Counted from the stretch's first letter, positions 34,286-45,814 are shown. The stretch is 64,000 nucleotides of DNA from Nemopilema nomurai (GCA_003864495.1 ML133480.1:643449-707448); one strand, 5' to 3'. A program made the numbers and translations. The notes: generated by a model not told the origin, from the sequence alone.

Positions 34286-35503
34286 TCAATCTTCTTCCAA
34301 ACAAAGTCTCGTCTTCACTTCTGCATCCACCACAGCTCTTCTCTTCTCTCTTGTTGTCACATTGGCCTTGGCATCGATTGCTCCGTTGATTGTTTCAACT
34401 GTTATCACATTGACTTTGTCATCAGTTGCTCCTTTGATTGTTTCCACTGTCTGTGACTCCTTCGCTTGACAACCAATCTCCAATGGGCAGATAGCTTGAA
34501 CCGGTCGCTCTATGAGATGTCCTTTGTGTCTCAAAAGCACTCCCCTGACTACGTCGTCTCTTCCTTTCACAAGCTCTTCTACTCTCGCTTTCTTCCACTG
34601 CCCTTTATTTCTTTCATCACCAACAACTAGTACTACTTCTCCGATCCGTGGCAGACATGCACTCTTCTTTCTGTTAATACGATGCACTTCCATTAAACTG
34701 TTGATATACTCTTTGTTCCAACGTGACCACACGTGCTCTTTCGCATTCTTCAATCTCTTATACATCTTGGTCACTCTTTCTTCGTCTACCTCCACATCTT
34801 CAAATGTATGTGAATCCTTCCCCCACATGATTATGTTAGGTGTTAGCACTTGCTCCTCCCCACTTTCACTTTCTACATATGTCAATGGCCTGTTATTCAA
34901 ATGCCTCTCTATGTCCATGATGACTGCTTCCAGTTGTTCAAATTGCAAATGCGTTTTTCCAAGGGTTTTGTACAATGTCTTCTTTAAATCCTTAATTAAT
35001 CTTTCATACATCGCCCCCCACCAGGGACTTTTCGACAAGTTGAACCTCCAAGTGATGCCTAGAGTTGCCAAATGGTCTTGCAATTTTTCACTTTTTCGTA
35101 TCAATTTTATCCACTCAGCTGTTGTCTTGAAAACACTTGCGTTGCCAGAGACTATGACCTCTGGTCTCATTTTCCTTGTAATGAACGCATTTAACTTCCT
35201 CTGAAATTCTTCAGCAGTTTGTGACCTTGTTACCTCTAAATGAACTGCTCTCATCACAGCACAAGTGAAAATAATCACGTAAACTTTGATCTCTTCTTTG
35301 CTTGTACTCCCCCTGCACTTGAGAGGCCCGGCAAAGTCAACACCTGTGTTCTGGAATGGCAGGCTCTGAACTGTACGAAACATTTGGAGCGCAGCTGTTG
35401 CTGGTGCTTCAAATGGTTTTGCAGAAAATACTTTGCACACATTGCAATTCCTGATTTCTCTCTTGACCAATGTTCTCATCTTTGGTATCCACCATGTCTC
35501 TCT
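34286..35503 (-). pseudogene. BEL/Pao Pol, integrase and DUF5641-like C-terminus
   Basis: Open frame of ~397 codons plus an upstream in-frame part ([11 protein letters not shown]). Zinc-finger half RNCNVC; integrase core with VDFAGPLK (first catalytic Asp), SGNASVF where the family has SDN, and WWGAMYERL with the catalytic Glu. The second Asp is therefore Gly, which should abolish strand transfer. The C-terminal part, with [30 protein letters not shown] and a final [10 protein letters not shown], is the DUF5641-like tail typical of BEL/Pao. It is joined to the upstream RNase H frame by a one-base shift near 35500. The tail ends in a repetitive VETI-containing stretch. Confidence 0.9.
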
Positions 35504-36894
35504 CAGTGCTCCATTGTATTTGCTACTCCCATATGCATAACTTTCCTGTGTGTGTGTCGAATCAGTTTCTCAGTAAAGAGACTCTTCTCCAAATAGATTG
35601 TTTGATACCCTTGAATCCTTCCCTGGCATCGAAGCATACCTGTTTTCTCGTCTCTTATCAATTTCCATCCAGGTGTTTCTTTCATCTCTATAATGTATCT
35701 TTGTTCTCTTACTACCCAATGATCTCTTGCACTCATAATTTCCTCTGTGGTCAGAGGTCCTCTTGTTACCTTCTCCTTTCTCTTCTTGGCAAGACAATTT
35801 TTGATAAATCTCAAACACCATGATGTGGTTCTAAGTGTTCTCCAATAGCTTTGACGCTCTAAAAGCTTATCCCATTCATCACTCTCTGTCTCGTTTGTGA
35901 ATAAGATTGCCTCTTTAATTGGTCTTTGTTCTTCCAAGTTTCTTGTTGAACTCTTCAGCACTGGTTGTTCTGGCCATTCTTCTTCATTTAGCAGCCAGTC
36001 TGGCCCTTCAAACCACTTCTTTTCTACCATTTTCTCTATGTTCGCACCCCGACTGCCTAGGTCTGCTAAATTTTCACTTGATGGGCAGTATTTCCACTCT
36101 ATTCCAATTTCATTCTTTATCTCTGTAATCTTTCTCAACCTGTTCGCTACAAATGCTTTCCATTGTTTCCCTGGATTGTTCATCCAAAATAAGGCCACCA
36201 TACTATCCATCCACACATTGATTGATGTTATTGGCCAATTCTTCAATGCTTTGCAAATGTTCTTGGCCATGTTTGCTGCCATTTGCCCCCCAACCAACTC
36301 AAGTCTGGCTATCGAAGTGTTTCTCTTTGAAATTCTTGACTTTGAAGTGAGTAAGCCCTTTACTTTGCTTGATCCTTGTTCCACTACTGCAATTGTCACA
36401 GCACAGCATGCCTTTTCACTTGCATCTGCAAATATGTGTAAATTCACTGCATCAACTGCTCTTATTTCTCTTACTAAAGTTCTTGGTATCTTTAATTCTC
36501 TCAGCTGTCTCATCCATCTCAAATAATCTTTCATAAGGGGTTCAGAAACTTCAGCGTCCCCTCCCTTGTTCTCATCACAGGCCTCCCTGAAGATTCTCTT
36601 TCCTTCTACTAGGGTTGGTGAAATGATTCCCAAGGGGTCATAAATTCTGGCTAATTGACTCAATACAGTGTTCTTTGAGACCTTATCCTCTTCCCCTTTG
36701 TTTATGGGTACCATCAAAGTATCTTCTTCCTTGTTCCAAACATGCCCCAAAATCTTGCTTGGATTCTCCATATTTTCACTTTCTAGGCTTTCTATGTTGG
36801 ATTCCCATTTATGAATTTGAAACTTTGCATCCTCTAGTATTTCAGATGCCTCTCCTTTAAATCTTTGAAGCTCTTCAATGCTCATTCCTGTACA
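35504..36894 (-). pseudogene. BEL/Pao Pol, RT tail, RNase H and integrase zinc finger
   Basis: The element part is ~463 codons, and the apparent start codon lies in flanking host DNA. It opens in the connection region after the RT palm ([32 protein letters not shown]). It then has the RNase H core [27 protein letters not shown] and [10 protein letters not shown], so all four acidic residues are present. It ends in the His half of the integrase finger ([10 protein letters not shown]) before the frameshift. The RT catalytic domain, protease and gag are absent. Cannot transpose on its own. Confidence 0.92.
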
Positions 36895-37131
36895 CTTGTA
36901 GTAGAGGTGGACTATCTGCATGGGGCCAGATTGTGATTCCCATTTTTTTTAGATAAAAGGTCAGTACGTCTCAGTACAGTCATATCGTTGGGAGAGTTCT
37001 ATTGCCAAGGATAGATTCCACGACTTTTCTTGCAACTGCCCGCCTAAAGATGCGCATTTGACACAGAACGGTTTATTTACAGCTCCCTGTAGTGTTATTA
37101 ATAATGGTGGAAAGAGGCAACAGTGTAGATA
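36895..37131 (+). other. Transposon linker resuming after the BEL/Pao insertion
   Basis: Continuation of the linker (equivalent to 9126-9364 in unit A). Short segments such as DDFTCNCPPKDAHL hint at a cysteine-bearing motif, but the remaining ligands are missing. No clear domain. Confidence 0.4.
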
Positions 37132-38123
37132 ATGCAGTTCTACATCATAAACGAGACTCTCTTCTTAGCAAACATGTTGCCAGGTCAGTATAATAAAGAC
37201 GCTTGTGTATATCCTCTTCCTGCTGTTCTTGTTTATCATGGCAAAACATCTAGGATTGGCCATTACAACTGTGCGATATTCAATGACCTAGGTGAAGGGC
37301 TTAAGTTTGATGACAGTGACCAAGTGCCTGTATCCCTAGAGAAATATATTAGTGGAAGGGAATGTAAAGAAAACTGTCAAATGTTGGTATACATTAACTC
37401 TGTTTCTCTAAGAAATGCAATCCCTAGTAAAAATGCGCCTTGGGAAAGTGAGGTGAGCCACATTGATTATAAAAACGTAGAAAGAATTCTTTTTGGACTT
37501 GATAGTAGCCCCAATGAAACTAATCTCCTGGTCGAATCACATCGAACCATTCCTGGTAATGAAAATTTACAAGGTGATGTTATCTTTAAATTTTTACAAC
37601 ATCTAGCTTTCAAATTTTTTGAAAAGTTTGACATTTAGGTAATGCCATCACAGGTTTTGACAGCTATTCTCGAACAAAGATCCACCGGACATATTTTATC
37701 AAGTTCCATCGAGGAATATCAACAAATTTTGAAAGCAACTATTATTTTGCTCCCATTTCACCAAACGAAGAAAGACTCGCCTGGTCGCCTGGGCACTGGA
37801 GCATTTTTGCTTTGTATCCCGAAAAAAGACTGACGGTACACTGTGATTCAGCAGCCGATAGCGAGGAAAATGCCTTCTTTGCAATAAATATTTTAATCTT
37901 AAAATTACTTTCTATTGCAAAAAAGGAGTCGGAAATACCCAACTGGAGTTATCTATCACTAACCGAGGATGGACTCCAGCAGCAAATTGATACCCACAGC
38001 TGTGGGGGTTTTACATGTGTAAATGCTTACTGTCTGATTACTTTGACGGATTTCACGATTTCCCAAACTGACCTTATACCGGGTAGGGAATACTTGCATC
38101 GATTGCACAGATTATGTAAGTAG
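37132..38123 (+). pseudogene. Ulp1/C48-type protease domain, unit B (best copy)
   Basis: Residues as in unit A: IFKFLQHLAFKFF, VMPSQVLTAIL, NYYFAPISPNEE, GHWSIFALYP, VHCDSA and QQQIDTHSCGGFTC, giving His, Asp, Gln and Cys in family order. The first frame (37132-37638) is intact through the N-terminal helix block, where unit A is shifted. It ends at a TAG (37636-37638) shared with unit A. The catalytic half lies in another frame, open from ~37636 to 38123. The family removes SUMO-like modifiers or cuts polyproteins. This copy would not make a whole protein unless the TAG region is spliced out. Confidence 0.68.
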
Positions 38124-38269
38124 AAAAAGTTGCACGAATGCAACTTTCTGGGGTGCTATAGAAACGGGCGAGAGACAGATTTCAAAGTACAGTTATCATG
38201 CAGATGTAAACTGTAAGCCTTTTGCTCCGTTGAAATCGATTATGGATTTGCCCGATCTCTGCGAAAACG

Positions 38270-38701
38270 ATGGAACGTAACGACAATCCTAGGGAAGACA
38301 CTAGCGTGAATACTGACAGTAATACAGATGATGACACGGATGATGCATGCATTTCAGATCAAAGAAATTCCGAGATAAAGATTCGTAGCCAGGAGTATGA
38401 GAAATTTGCTAAATACGAGTTGCTCGAATCTCTTTACAAGTCGATTTGGCGCATCATGTCTGCTTACACTGCTTTACTAATCGAAATGGTAAGAACAGAT
38501 GACGACTCTGTAACAAGCCTCTGTTGTAAATTTAAGTATAACATAGTAAGGTTACTTGGCAATACTCGCGCAAATCTAACAGATATGTTCTTGTTTCCAG
38601 AACAACTTACTCAGTTCGTAATGAAAGAATATAATCTGTCTTTTAAAGAGACGATTGCAAAACTTTACTCTGCGAAACAGCCCAGAAAACGTTCTTCTTA
38701 A
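38270..38701 (+). pseudogene. Acidic C-terminal tail, unit B (open, 143 codons)
   Basis: MERNDNPRED start, acidic NTDSNTDDDTDD run, then ELLESLYKSIWRIMSAYTAL, NIVRLLGNTRANLTDMFLFP, LTQFVMKEYNLSF and a basic end (KQPRKRSS). It is the longest version of the tail; unit A has a nonsense codon and unit C a frameshift. Whether it ever started at this Met is uncertain. It may be the last exon after the Ulp1 domain. No domain recognised. Confidence 0.4.
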
Positions 38702-39430
38702 TGCCATCAGAAAAATTCATAGAACCCAGTGACTTTGCTTTCCCTTTCCTCAAACCCTCCTCTGTACCGTTAATGGTCATATATGTAGTGACACATTTGT
38801 AAAATATTGTAAAATAGAACGAAAGGAAATAGTAGTTTTGAACTAAAACGCATTTATTTAGTTAAGATAATGTGTAACTTGTGCTAATTCTATGCAGCTT
38901 TATACGTCTGTGATGAAGTCCTGTATAGAGGGGCAGAAAATCATTGAACTGTACTTCATTTTTACATTTTAGTCCACATTCATGATACTAGATTCAGTGC
39001 TTGATCTAAGCGTATTTTCCCACAGTTGGTAGTTTTGGAATTTTAAGAGGTGACCGAGGTATTAATTAAAGACCATAGTTAGAGAAATATTGCTCAAAGA
39101 ATTATTTCTTTTGATAATTCAGCGCTTCATAGAGTTTTAGTGCTCTTTGAAATTACCCTCAGATTAGACCCTTACTAGATCGCTTGCTCCTCGTCGTTGT
39201 TGGTTTTTCCTATCTGAATCTGTAACAATTTGTTATGTTGTATATTTTATCTATTATAGTCCTGTTTTTGGTCTTCAATGTTAAGACTAGCCGAAGTCGA
39301 TGTATGTAAATAATCTAGAAGTATGTAGGTAATGGCATATATTGATGTTAGTAATGGTAAATAATGCATATATAAGTATGTTAGTAATGGTAAATAATGC
39401 ATGAAATATCTGAAATATATATGAAAAATA
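38702..39430. other. Non-coding 3' part of the transposon, unit B
   Basis: Homologous to 10933-11500. It then has a short internal duplication of ttagtaatggtaaataatgcat (39349-39403) and a deletion that removes most of the right arm. Confidence 0.5.
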
Positions 39431-39551
39431 TATAAAATATCTTTTTATAATCTTCTATAGTTTTTTTATAAGAAGCAATCAAAGTCTGAATGTATACAGG
39501 AATATATCTGACTGAATGTCTAATCAAATGTCGCTCGCTAAATAACGAGCC
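39431..39551. repeat. Right terminal inverted repeat, shortened, unit B
   Basis: Only the outer ~120 bp of the arm remain (tttttttataagaagcaatc through CTAAATAACGAGCC). The GAGCC end pairs better with the left GGGTCC terminus than unit A's GAAC does. Confidence 0.75.
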
Positions 39552-39892
39552 AAAAAATCGCACGTTCCGCAAGCCCTCATTCGGCCGTCTGCAATTTGTT
39601 TAGTGCAATCTGTCTCTCAAGTTATATTACTTAGGAACGAATTGCTCAAGAGAAGAAGAACATGTTGTTACACAGTATCTATCATGTTTACCGAAATCAT
39701 TGCTGTCTGAAAATATCATTGTGATTTTAAAGACTTCTAGCATCGTTGCACAATCCAATTTGATATGAGCCCATCTTTGTGTATCATCTGATACCTCAGC
39801 GAATCTTCTGCCTTTTAGATTTTGAACTGTAGACATGACGTGGCCTGAAGTTATGTCGCCATAAAAATGCCTTTGTGGTCAATATGGCCAAA
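39552..39892. other. Spacer right of the transposon, unit B
   Basis: Homologue of 13264-13590. The minus strand has a 69-codon frame (39627-39836, STVQNLKGRRFAEVSDD) also readable in unit A. No product recognised. Confidence 0.4.
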
Positions 39893-40198
39893 TTATGTTA
39901 TCAACACCGCTAATTCATTTGAATAAATGTTTTCGTAAGAAAACAGCATGTTGCTCGTTTTTACGAACTCAAAAAAACATTTCTCTTCTAGAATTTCCAA
40001 GAAATGTTCTACGCTTTTCATCTCCTCGTCGTTTTTAGAAGAGGTTCTAGGAATATATCTCTCATTGATCAATGTACAAGATGCATACTTAGTTTTTAAA
40101 AGTAAGTGAAAAGGTATATAAAGTGATTTACTGTTATTGTGCCAGGAAACATCTTTAGGTGGAGACGACGACAGAAACAACAACAACAACATTTCCAT
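39893..40198 (-). CDS. Unrecognised minus-strand open frame, unit B
   Basis: 101 codons: a short hydrophobic start (LLLLFLSSS), then IPFHLLLKTKYASCTLINER, SSKNDEEMKSVEHFLEILEE and SNMLFSYENIYSNELA. The unit C homologue (59626-59973) is longer by 14 codons. Differences between copies include many amino-acid changes, as expected without selection. Unit A has a stop. It starts inside the R block, antisense to the YY1-like core. No family recognised; probably not a real gene. Confidence 0.2.
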   Translation of the reverse strand: MEMLLLLFLSSSPPKDVSWHNNSKSLYIPFHLLLKTKYASCTLINERYIPRTSSKNDEEMKSVEHFLEILEEKCFFEFVKTSNMLFSYENIYSNELAVLIT

Positions 40199-40532
40199 GT
40201 GACAGTGTAAAATGGCGGCGGCCTAGGGGGAGGGCCCAGTACATTATGCCGAAGATTATTGTCCTGATGTATCATCGTCAAAGCAATGGTAAGTGCATTG
40301 GATGCTATGACATGACCGAATTTTCTCCTTATCGTGCTGGATAACACCAGGGAAGGCCCCTCTCCAGAATGCCATGCTACAGTTTGAATCCACGCCCACC
40401 GATAATTCAACCGTTAATGCTACAATCGCTTCTTGAAACAAACAACAAAATTAATCTTGCTCAAACTTATGATCTAGGTGCCCAGTGAAGTTTGCCTCTG
40501 CAATATATATTATTTGAAAGCTTATCCTTCAC
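40172..40532 (+). repeat. Direct repeat R, right copy of unit B
   Basis: Homologue of 13909-14298, lacking ~30 bp after tgcattggatgctat. Carries AAAATGGCGGC near 40209 and a GGTAAGTG site near 40287. Confidence 0.85.
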
Positions 40533-40557
40533 ACATACTGCAAAAAAGCTTATCCAA

Positions 40558-40660
40558 CGACAAACAGTTGATCAGTCTTCAAAACAAGCAAAACAAACAG
40601 TTGATCAGTCTTCAAAACAAGCAGAACAAACAGTTAATCAGTCTTCAAAACAAGCGCATT
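40558..40660. repeat. 33-bp tandem repeat, three copies
   Basis: aaacagttgatcagtcttca followed by aaacaagc occurs three times at 33-bp spacing. Unit A has one and unit C two, so it is a copy-number-variable locus within the macrosatellite. Confidence 0.9.
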
Positions 40661-41699
40661 CATAATGACACCGTCATGAAACCGACATAGAGTAACCTAT
40701 AGAATCATGGGTGAACTCGAGCAAAATGTCAAGGTTGACACTGTCTCCTGTTTTCAAGAGATTTTATAACAAGAAAAAACGCAATTTCAGTAGAGAAAAA
40801 GGAAATAACAACTGATAAAATCTGTATAAAATAACAACATTTCAGTTTTAAGCCCTCGTAAACAAAATTCGAATGTTCCTTGAAAGTTCCTTGATTATAA
40901 ATGTCCACCTATTTCTGTCAGGTACAACTTCTTGATGGTTGATGAGACTTTTGACTAGAGCCTGCTAGGTTGTTTGACAAGGACAGCTTTGTGAGGAAGG
41001 GGGCAATGTCCAAACTATTGGAAACCCCTGCTTGCGTATTATAACTGGAGAACTGGAATGTGGAACTGGAACTAAAATGTAGATAGAATTGAGTTAGCTG
41101 TGGGTGTGAACTAATAAATAAACTAACCTTATTGCTTAATAAAAGTAAGTTTCAATCAATTGTCTATCAAAGTTCCCAAATAATTTCAGTTATTTTAACA
41201 AAGTTATATAGTGCACCTATAATGGGATGAATTATTAAAGGAAAAGAAATATGCAATAAATCAGTTTAACTGAAATGATAGAATGATGAAAAATAAAATT
41301 AAAGGACTTATCTTTTCTTTTTGATGTCCTGCTTTTCCATATCCTTGCATGGCTCAGGAAGCTGGATAAAGAAATAAAAAAAACTGTTAATTTGATCAAG
41401 TTGACTAATGCAAACAACCATCTAGTTGTAAGAAGTACTCAAAAACTACTAAATATATTTGCCAATTCCTGCAGCTTGAAAGATTAAAACTAATGAAAGA
41501 TTAAAACTAAAGATTGAATAGAGTCTGAGAAATGATACTTTTATTTCTTTGAGCAACCTGTTCCTTTTAAATGACAAGCAGAAGTAAAGATGATTAAATG
41601 TACAAAACAACTAAAAAATGTGAAAAAGGGATGCATTACCTGTTGCTCCAAGAATGTCCACCAGCCTCTTCTTGGAAAGTTACCCTATTACGGGGGGAT
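40661..41699. other. Unrecognised spacer before the hairpin array, unit B
   Basis: Homologous to 14370-15364; AT-rich, no gene seen. Confidence 0.5.
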
Positions 41700-42734
41700 T
41701 TGAAGTCAGAGTTACCTTCTCCTAGCCTTTGCCACACTAGTGGCGTAACCTGCAAGGCAGCAAGAGCATTTGGAATCAGAGTTGCCATCTCCTAGCCTTT
41801 GCCACACTAGTGGCGTAACCTGCAAGGCAGCAAGAGCATTTGGAATCAGAGTTGCCATCTCCTAGCCTTTGCCACACTAGTGGCGTAACCTGCAAGGCAG
41901 CAAGAGCATTTGGAATCAGAGTTGCCATCTCCTAGCCTTTGCCACACCAGTGGCGTAACCTGCAAGGCAGCAAGAGCATTTGAAGTCAGAGTTGCCATCT
42001 CCTATCCTTTGTCCCGAAGTGACATAACTTGCAAGGAAGCAAGTGCATTTGAAGTCAGAGTTGCCATCTCCTAGCCTCATTCCCCGCAAAGGCAGCAGGG
42101 GGCTTTTTGAGTCGGAGTTTTCCATCTCCGAGCCTTGCCCAATTGGGCGGTACCTGTTGGCGACAGGGGGATTTATCTTCGGAGTTTACCATCTCCTAGC
42201 CAATGCCCAAACTAGGCGTTACCCTGCATGGCGGCAGGAGGTTTGCTTTCGGAGTTTATCCATCTCCTAGCCAATGCCTAAATTAGGCGATAGCCTGCTT
42301 GGCAACAGGAGGTTTATTTTCAGAGTTTTCCTTCTCTTAGCCTTCGCCCTAAAAGGCAGCAGGGGGTTTATATTCGGAGTTTTCCTTCTCCTAGCCAATG
42401 CCCAAATTAGGCGATACCATGCATGGCGACAGGAGGTTTATTTTCAGAGTTTTCCTTCTCTTAGCCTTCGCCCTAAAAGGCAGCAGGGGTTTATATTCAG
42501 AGTTTTCCTTCTCCTAGCCAATGCCCAATTAGGCGATACCCTGTATGGCGACAGGAGGTTTATTTTCGGAGTTTTCCTTCTCTTAGCCAATGCCCAAATT
42601 AGGCGGTACCCTGTATGGCGACAGGAGGTTTTTTTATCGGAGTGTTCCTTCTCCTAGCCTTCGCCCTAAAAGGCAGCAGGGGGATTTGGAATCAGAGTTA
42701 CCTTCTCCTAGCCTTTACCCTGTGAGGCTCAGGG
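41700..42734. repeat. Hairpin-forming minisatellite array, unit B
   Basis: Same monomers and order as 15365-16544, but one 124-bp (70+54) higher-order unit is missing (equivalent to 16016-16139). Individual changes include an accepted variant GCCACACCAGTGGC (41941-41954), which keeps the hairpin stem. No protein product is likely. Confidence 0.9.
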
Positions 42735-43574
42735 TTGCGTTCATGAAACAGGTAGTACTGGATTACATGGTACCAGTAGCAGGTATGCCTGACCTGACTC
42801 AAGTGTTTGAGCTGAATGCATTTTAGAGGCCAGTACGGGGATGATCCATGCTTTGAATGTCGTGTTTCTTAAAATGTATTCAATATGTTTCTCATCATTA
42901 TCTTGTAATCGCCACGGTTAGACTGGATTTTCTGGCTGGTATCAAATTCCATTTTTCAAGTGCAATGAACTGCATGTATGCCTTCTCTGTACCCAACACC
43001 ACAAAATATGAGTTGTTAAATATTTAACGTATAATAATATAAAAGTTGTCAATCTGCAGAAAAGTTGAAAGGTTCCAGAAACTTCTTGTGACATACCTTA
43101 TGTTGTTAGCATGTGGCTATGAATTTGAAATAATTTTTGTCAAATAATAATTGTTGAATATAATTGCAATCCAATGTAAATGTGAAACCCTGTGTGCCTA
43201 TCAAAAAGGTTGAAACCATTATTTTTATGCAGATATTGAGACAGTATAAAAGCATATTTGCCAAAATATAGAAAAAAACTTGTTTTAATGCACTTTCTGT
43301 TAGAGAGCAAGCTCAAATGACAGCAAAGAGCTCAACAGTCAAGCTTTTTTGTGTTATGTATAGTTAGAGAAGGGATATTGTCTTTCACTCTAGCAAACAT
43401 GCAATCATGCATTTTCATCTGAAGGTGATTGGATATGTGTGTGAGTGTGATTTACTTGATTTTCATTGGATATAAAAAAAACTAACAATATATACCTTAC
43501 TGAAATAAGTTGACAAATCAAATTTGAAAAAACATAACAAAGGAAAGAAAAAATGTTTTCAGTTCTGAGTTCCA
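42735..43574. other. Unrecognised spacer, unit B
   Basis: Homologous to 16545-17454 with several small deletions; nothing recognised. Confidence 0.5.
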
Positions 43575-43990
43575 AATTGGCACTGCATCTCCTGTTGGGA
43601 CGATCCCATTTTTTATCGAAATCTTGAAACTTTTTAGATTTGCTGCTGATTCTAGTTCACTAAGTAAATCATTTCAAATCTGGGGCTCAATAGATTTAAG
43701 ACGTTTTGACCAAAGAAGTGGTTTGATTAGGCCTAAAATGGCAAAGTTGTTTGGATTGCTCAAAGAATAATTTGAAAGCGTAATTGAAAAACTCTGGACA
43801 CAAGGTGGACTCAAATGAGTCTGTTTTTTAAATAATTCTATACAAAGGAGTCGTTTTTGAGCAACGTGCATCGTGCAATTACCAGAGCTTAGAAGCAAAT
43901 TATTACATGAACTTTTATGATACTTGTAGAGAAACCTAAAATCCATGAATAGCTATTCTCAAATATTATTTCTATCCATGTTACCAAAAA
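43575..43990 (-). pseudogene. LINE RT C-terminal fragment, unit B
   Basis: Minus-strand blocks as in unit A: LLCIELFKKQTHLSPP, a broken RPNQTTSLVKTS-like region and NDLLSELESAANLKSF. Additional frameshifts and deletions are present. Confidence 0.5.
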
Positions 43991-45105
43991 CAACTTTCGG
44001 CTTGTAGAAGCATGGCTTTAATTTGCTAAGAGCATATTTGCAAGTCTTCTAAGAGTATATTTGCACCTTGTACTCCTTGTGTTTTGCCACTGAATGGAAA
44101 AGTAGCTTCAATTGTTTGAAAAAGGCTCTTCACGGCACATTAGGAAATAGCTAAAGGGACTTTAATATTGGTTTTATGAAGAAGCTCAATTAGAGCAAGC
44201 TATTTAGATACCTATTTTGTGATTTTTTGCCAGTTTCTTTTCGTTTGCTGCCATGACCGTTTCGTGCTTCATCGTTTTGTTGGCTAAGGACGTTTAACCA
44301 AGCTAGCCATTTCTGTTAGATGTTGATTTTGTCGGAATACGTAACGCTGTGAAAGTGTCTGTTGGATGAGTTTGTGATTAGCACTAAAATGCATGATTGA
44401 AAAGACATGATGTTTTCAACGTTATACCGATTCAGATCTAAGGGGACCAGCGTTCTTCTTCGTTGCCCTGTTAATGTATTATTTTAATCAGCTTCCATTG
44501 TAAATCTTACCTGTTAAGTTGGCTGGAACTCCTTTCTGGATTGTTTTCTCCATAAGCTTCTCGGTGCCTTGCTTGTAGAATACTGACTGGAGCACCAAGT
44601 GTCAAAGGCTTTGAATTTTGTGGCCTTTATGGCTAAAGCAATGATGGTATTTCAGTTTGCGAGTCATTAAACCACAAGGCGCCCCTCAGGAAACTTTCTG
44701 CGTAAAATCGTTACTCTCATGTTCCGTTTTTAGAGCTTTGATTTGATTTGAATCTTGAACTTGAAAAGTTTGCAAAATGTTTTGTTAACTAATCTCTGCA
44801 TTAAGATTGCCTGCAATTGTTACTTGTTTTAGTTTGTTTGACAAAAATGTTGTTTATTTTGGTCATGGAGTGATCTGTCTCTATTTGCATTTCAAGTGTT
44901 ACTAAACGACAGTGGAGGGCATTACGGGGAGAAGTACAGAACGAGCGACCGCCCCGCCCCCAAAATGATCTTACACTGAAGATTTGCAATTCAGGTTCAG
45001 AAAAGGTACCGTGACTTAATATCCCTTAGCATTCTTATTATATAGCTTTTTTTGAAGCTTTATTTTGAGGCGAGAGAGATTTGCTTTCAGCATAAGAAAA
45101 CTTGC
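43991..45105. other. Unrecognised right flank of body B, before piggyBac
   Basis: Collinear with 17900-19036; no gene seen. Confidence 0.5.
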
Positions 45106-45120
45106 TTAACCCTTTCAGGC

Positions 45121-45484
45121 CCGGAAGGGCCATATGGCCCAGCGGACCATTTTCCCTTTATTTTATTCGGAGATCCCTTAGAATCAATGACAAATAAGGC
45201 AATATGTTGTCCAGTTGTTGTACTTTCCTCACGTGATTCAATTGGAGCAGCAGCAACAACAGAAAAAATTTCAGGTCATGTTTTGTCATGGCGATTGCAT
45301 TCAGCTTGGAGTGACATTTTTGTTAACTTGAGAAGGTAAGAAGATACGTATTATCCTAAAGGAAAAAAATATTTTTACAAACTTAGGGTATCATGCAGTG
45401 TTATTTGATGGTTTATTTTAGTTTTGTTTGTACCTTTCTACATTTTCTCTTCAAATTACTCGCTGGGCCATATGGCCCTTCCGG
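45121..45484. repeat. Subterminal inverted repeat of the piggyBac element
   Basis: The 20 bases at 45121-45140 (CCGGAAGGGCCATATGGCCC) recur as an exact reverse complement at 45465-45484. A partial third copy (GCCATATGGCCC) is at 46792-46803 near the other end. Subterminal repeats often act as transposase sites in this superfamily; here this is inferred. Confidence 0.85.
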
Positions 45485-45814
45485 TCACATAAGGTTCTGG
45501 CAGCAACAACAGCTGATAGGCCCACCGGCTAATCAGCTGTTCAATTTCAGCTCCAAACTAAACCGCAAGCCGACCATAAATTGGTTTTTCAAAGAGAATG
45601 ACATTATATTTCGTTTATTTTGATTTTTAGACAATTTCATGCCAATATCATTGCCAAAATTTCATTTTATTTTCACAAAATTCGCAACTATTGTCCTAGG
45701 CCTTCAGGGTAACTAAACTTGCTTTTTGTTGATATGTTTCGGTGAAAATCTTGTCTTTTTTACGAAATTTTAAATGTACTACCAACTTTTTACCCCTTTT
45801 CGTAGGGTTTACAA

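Larger units (their letters stand above)
34027..36894 (-). mobile_element. BEL/Pao LTR retrotransposon, 5'-truncated, inserted in unit B only
   Basis: Unit A reads straight through the site (ACTACTTGTAGTAG at 9124-9137). In unit B the 2868-bp element is flanked by CTTG at 34023-34026 and 36895-36898, a 4-bp target duplication. In minus orientation it runs from mid pol (36894) to the 3' LTR (34027). The gag, protease, most of RT and the 5' LTR are missing. The truncated end begins TGTACA, mimicking the LTR start TGTACGG. BEL/Pao identity rests on the RT-tail/RNase H/integrase order and the DUF5641-like C-terminus. Confidence 0.92.
31766..39551 (+). mobile_element. PHD-Ulp1 long-TIR transposon, unit B copy (with nested BEL/Pao)
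   Basis: Left terminus GGGTCCGTTATTTAG at 31766, right terminus CTAAATAACGAGCC ending 39551. CAAAAATC precedes and AAAAAATC follows, a likely 8-bp target duplication with one mismatch. Without the nested 2.87-kb retrotransposon it is about 4.9 kb. It keeps the inner left arm and a coding block (32337-32505) missing from unit A, but most of the right arm is gone. Confidence 0.7.

Noticed and set aside
34512..35204. 230-codon open frame on the plus strand
   Set aside because: It is antisense to the BEL/Pao integrase frame; its length follows from the codon bias of the real minus-strand gene.
35897..36526. 209-codon open frame on the plus strand
   Set aside because: Antisense shadow of the BEL/Pao RNase H frame.
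36889..36894. 5' LTR of the BEL/Pao element
   Set aside because: Only TGTAC is shared with the LTR start; the following bases are pol coding sequence, so no 5' LTR is present.
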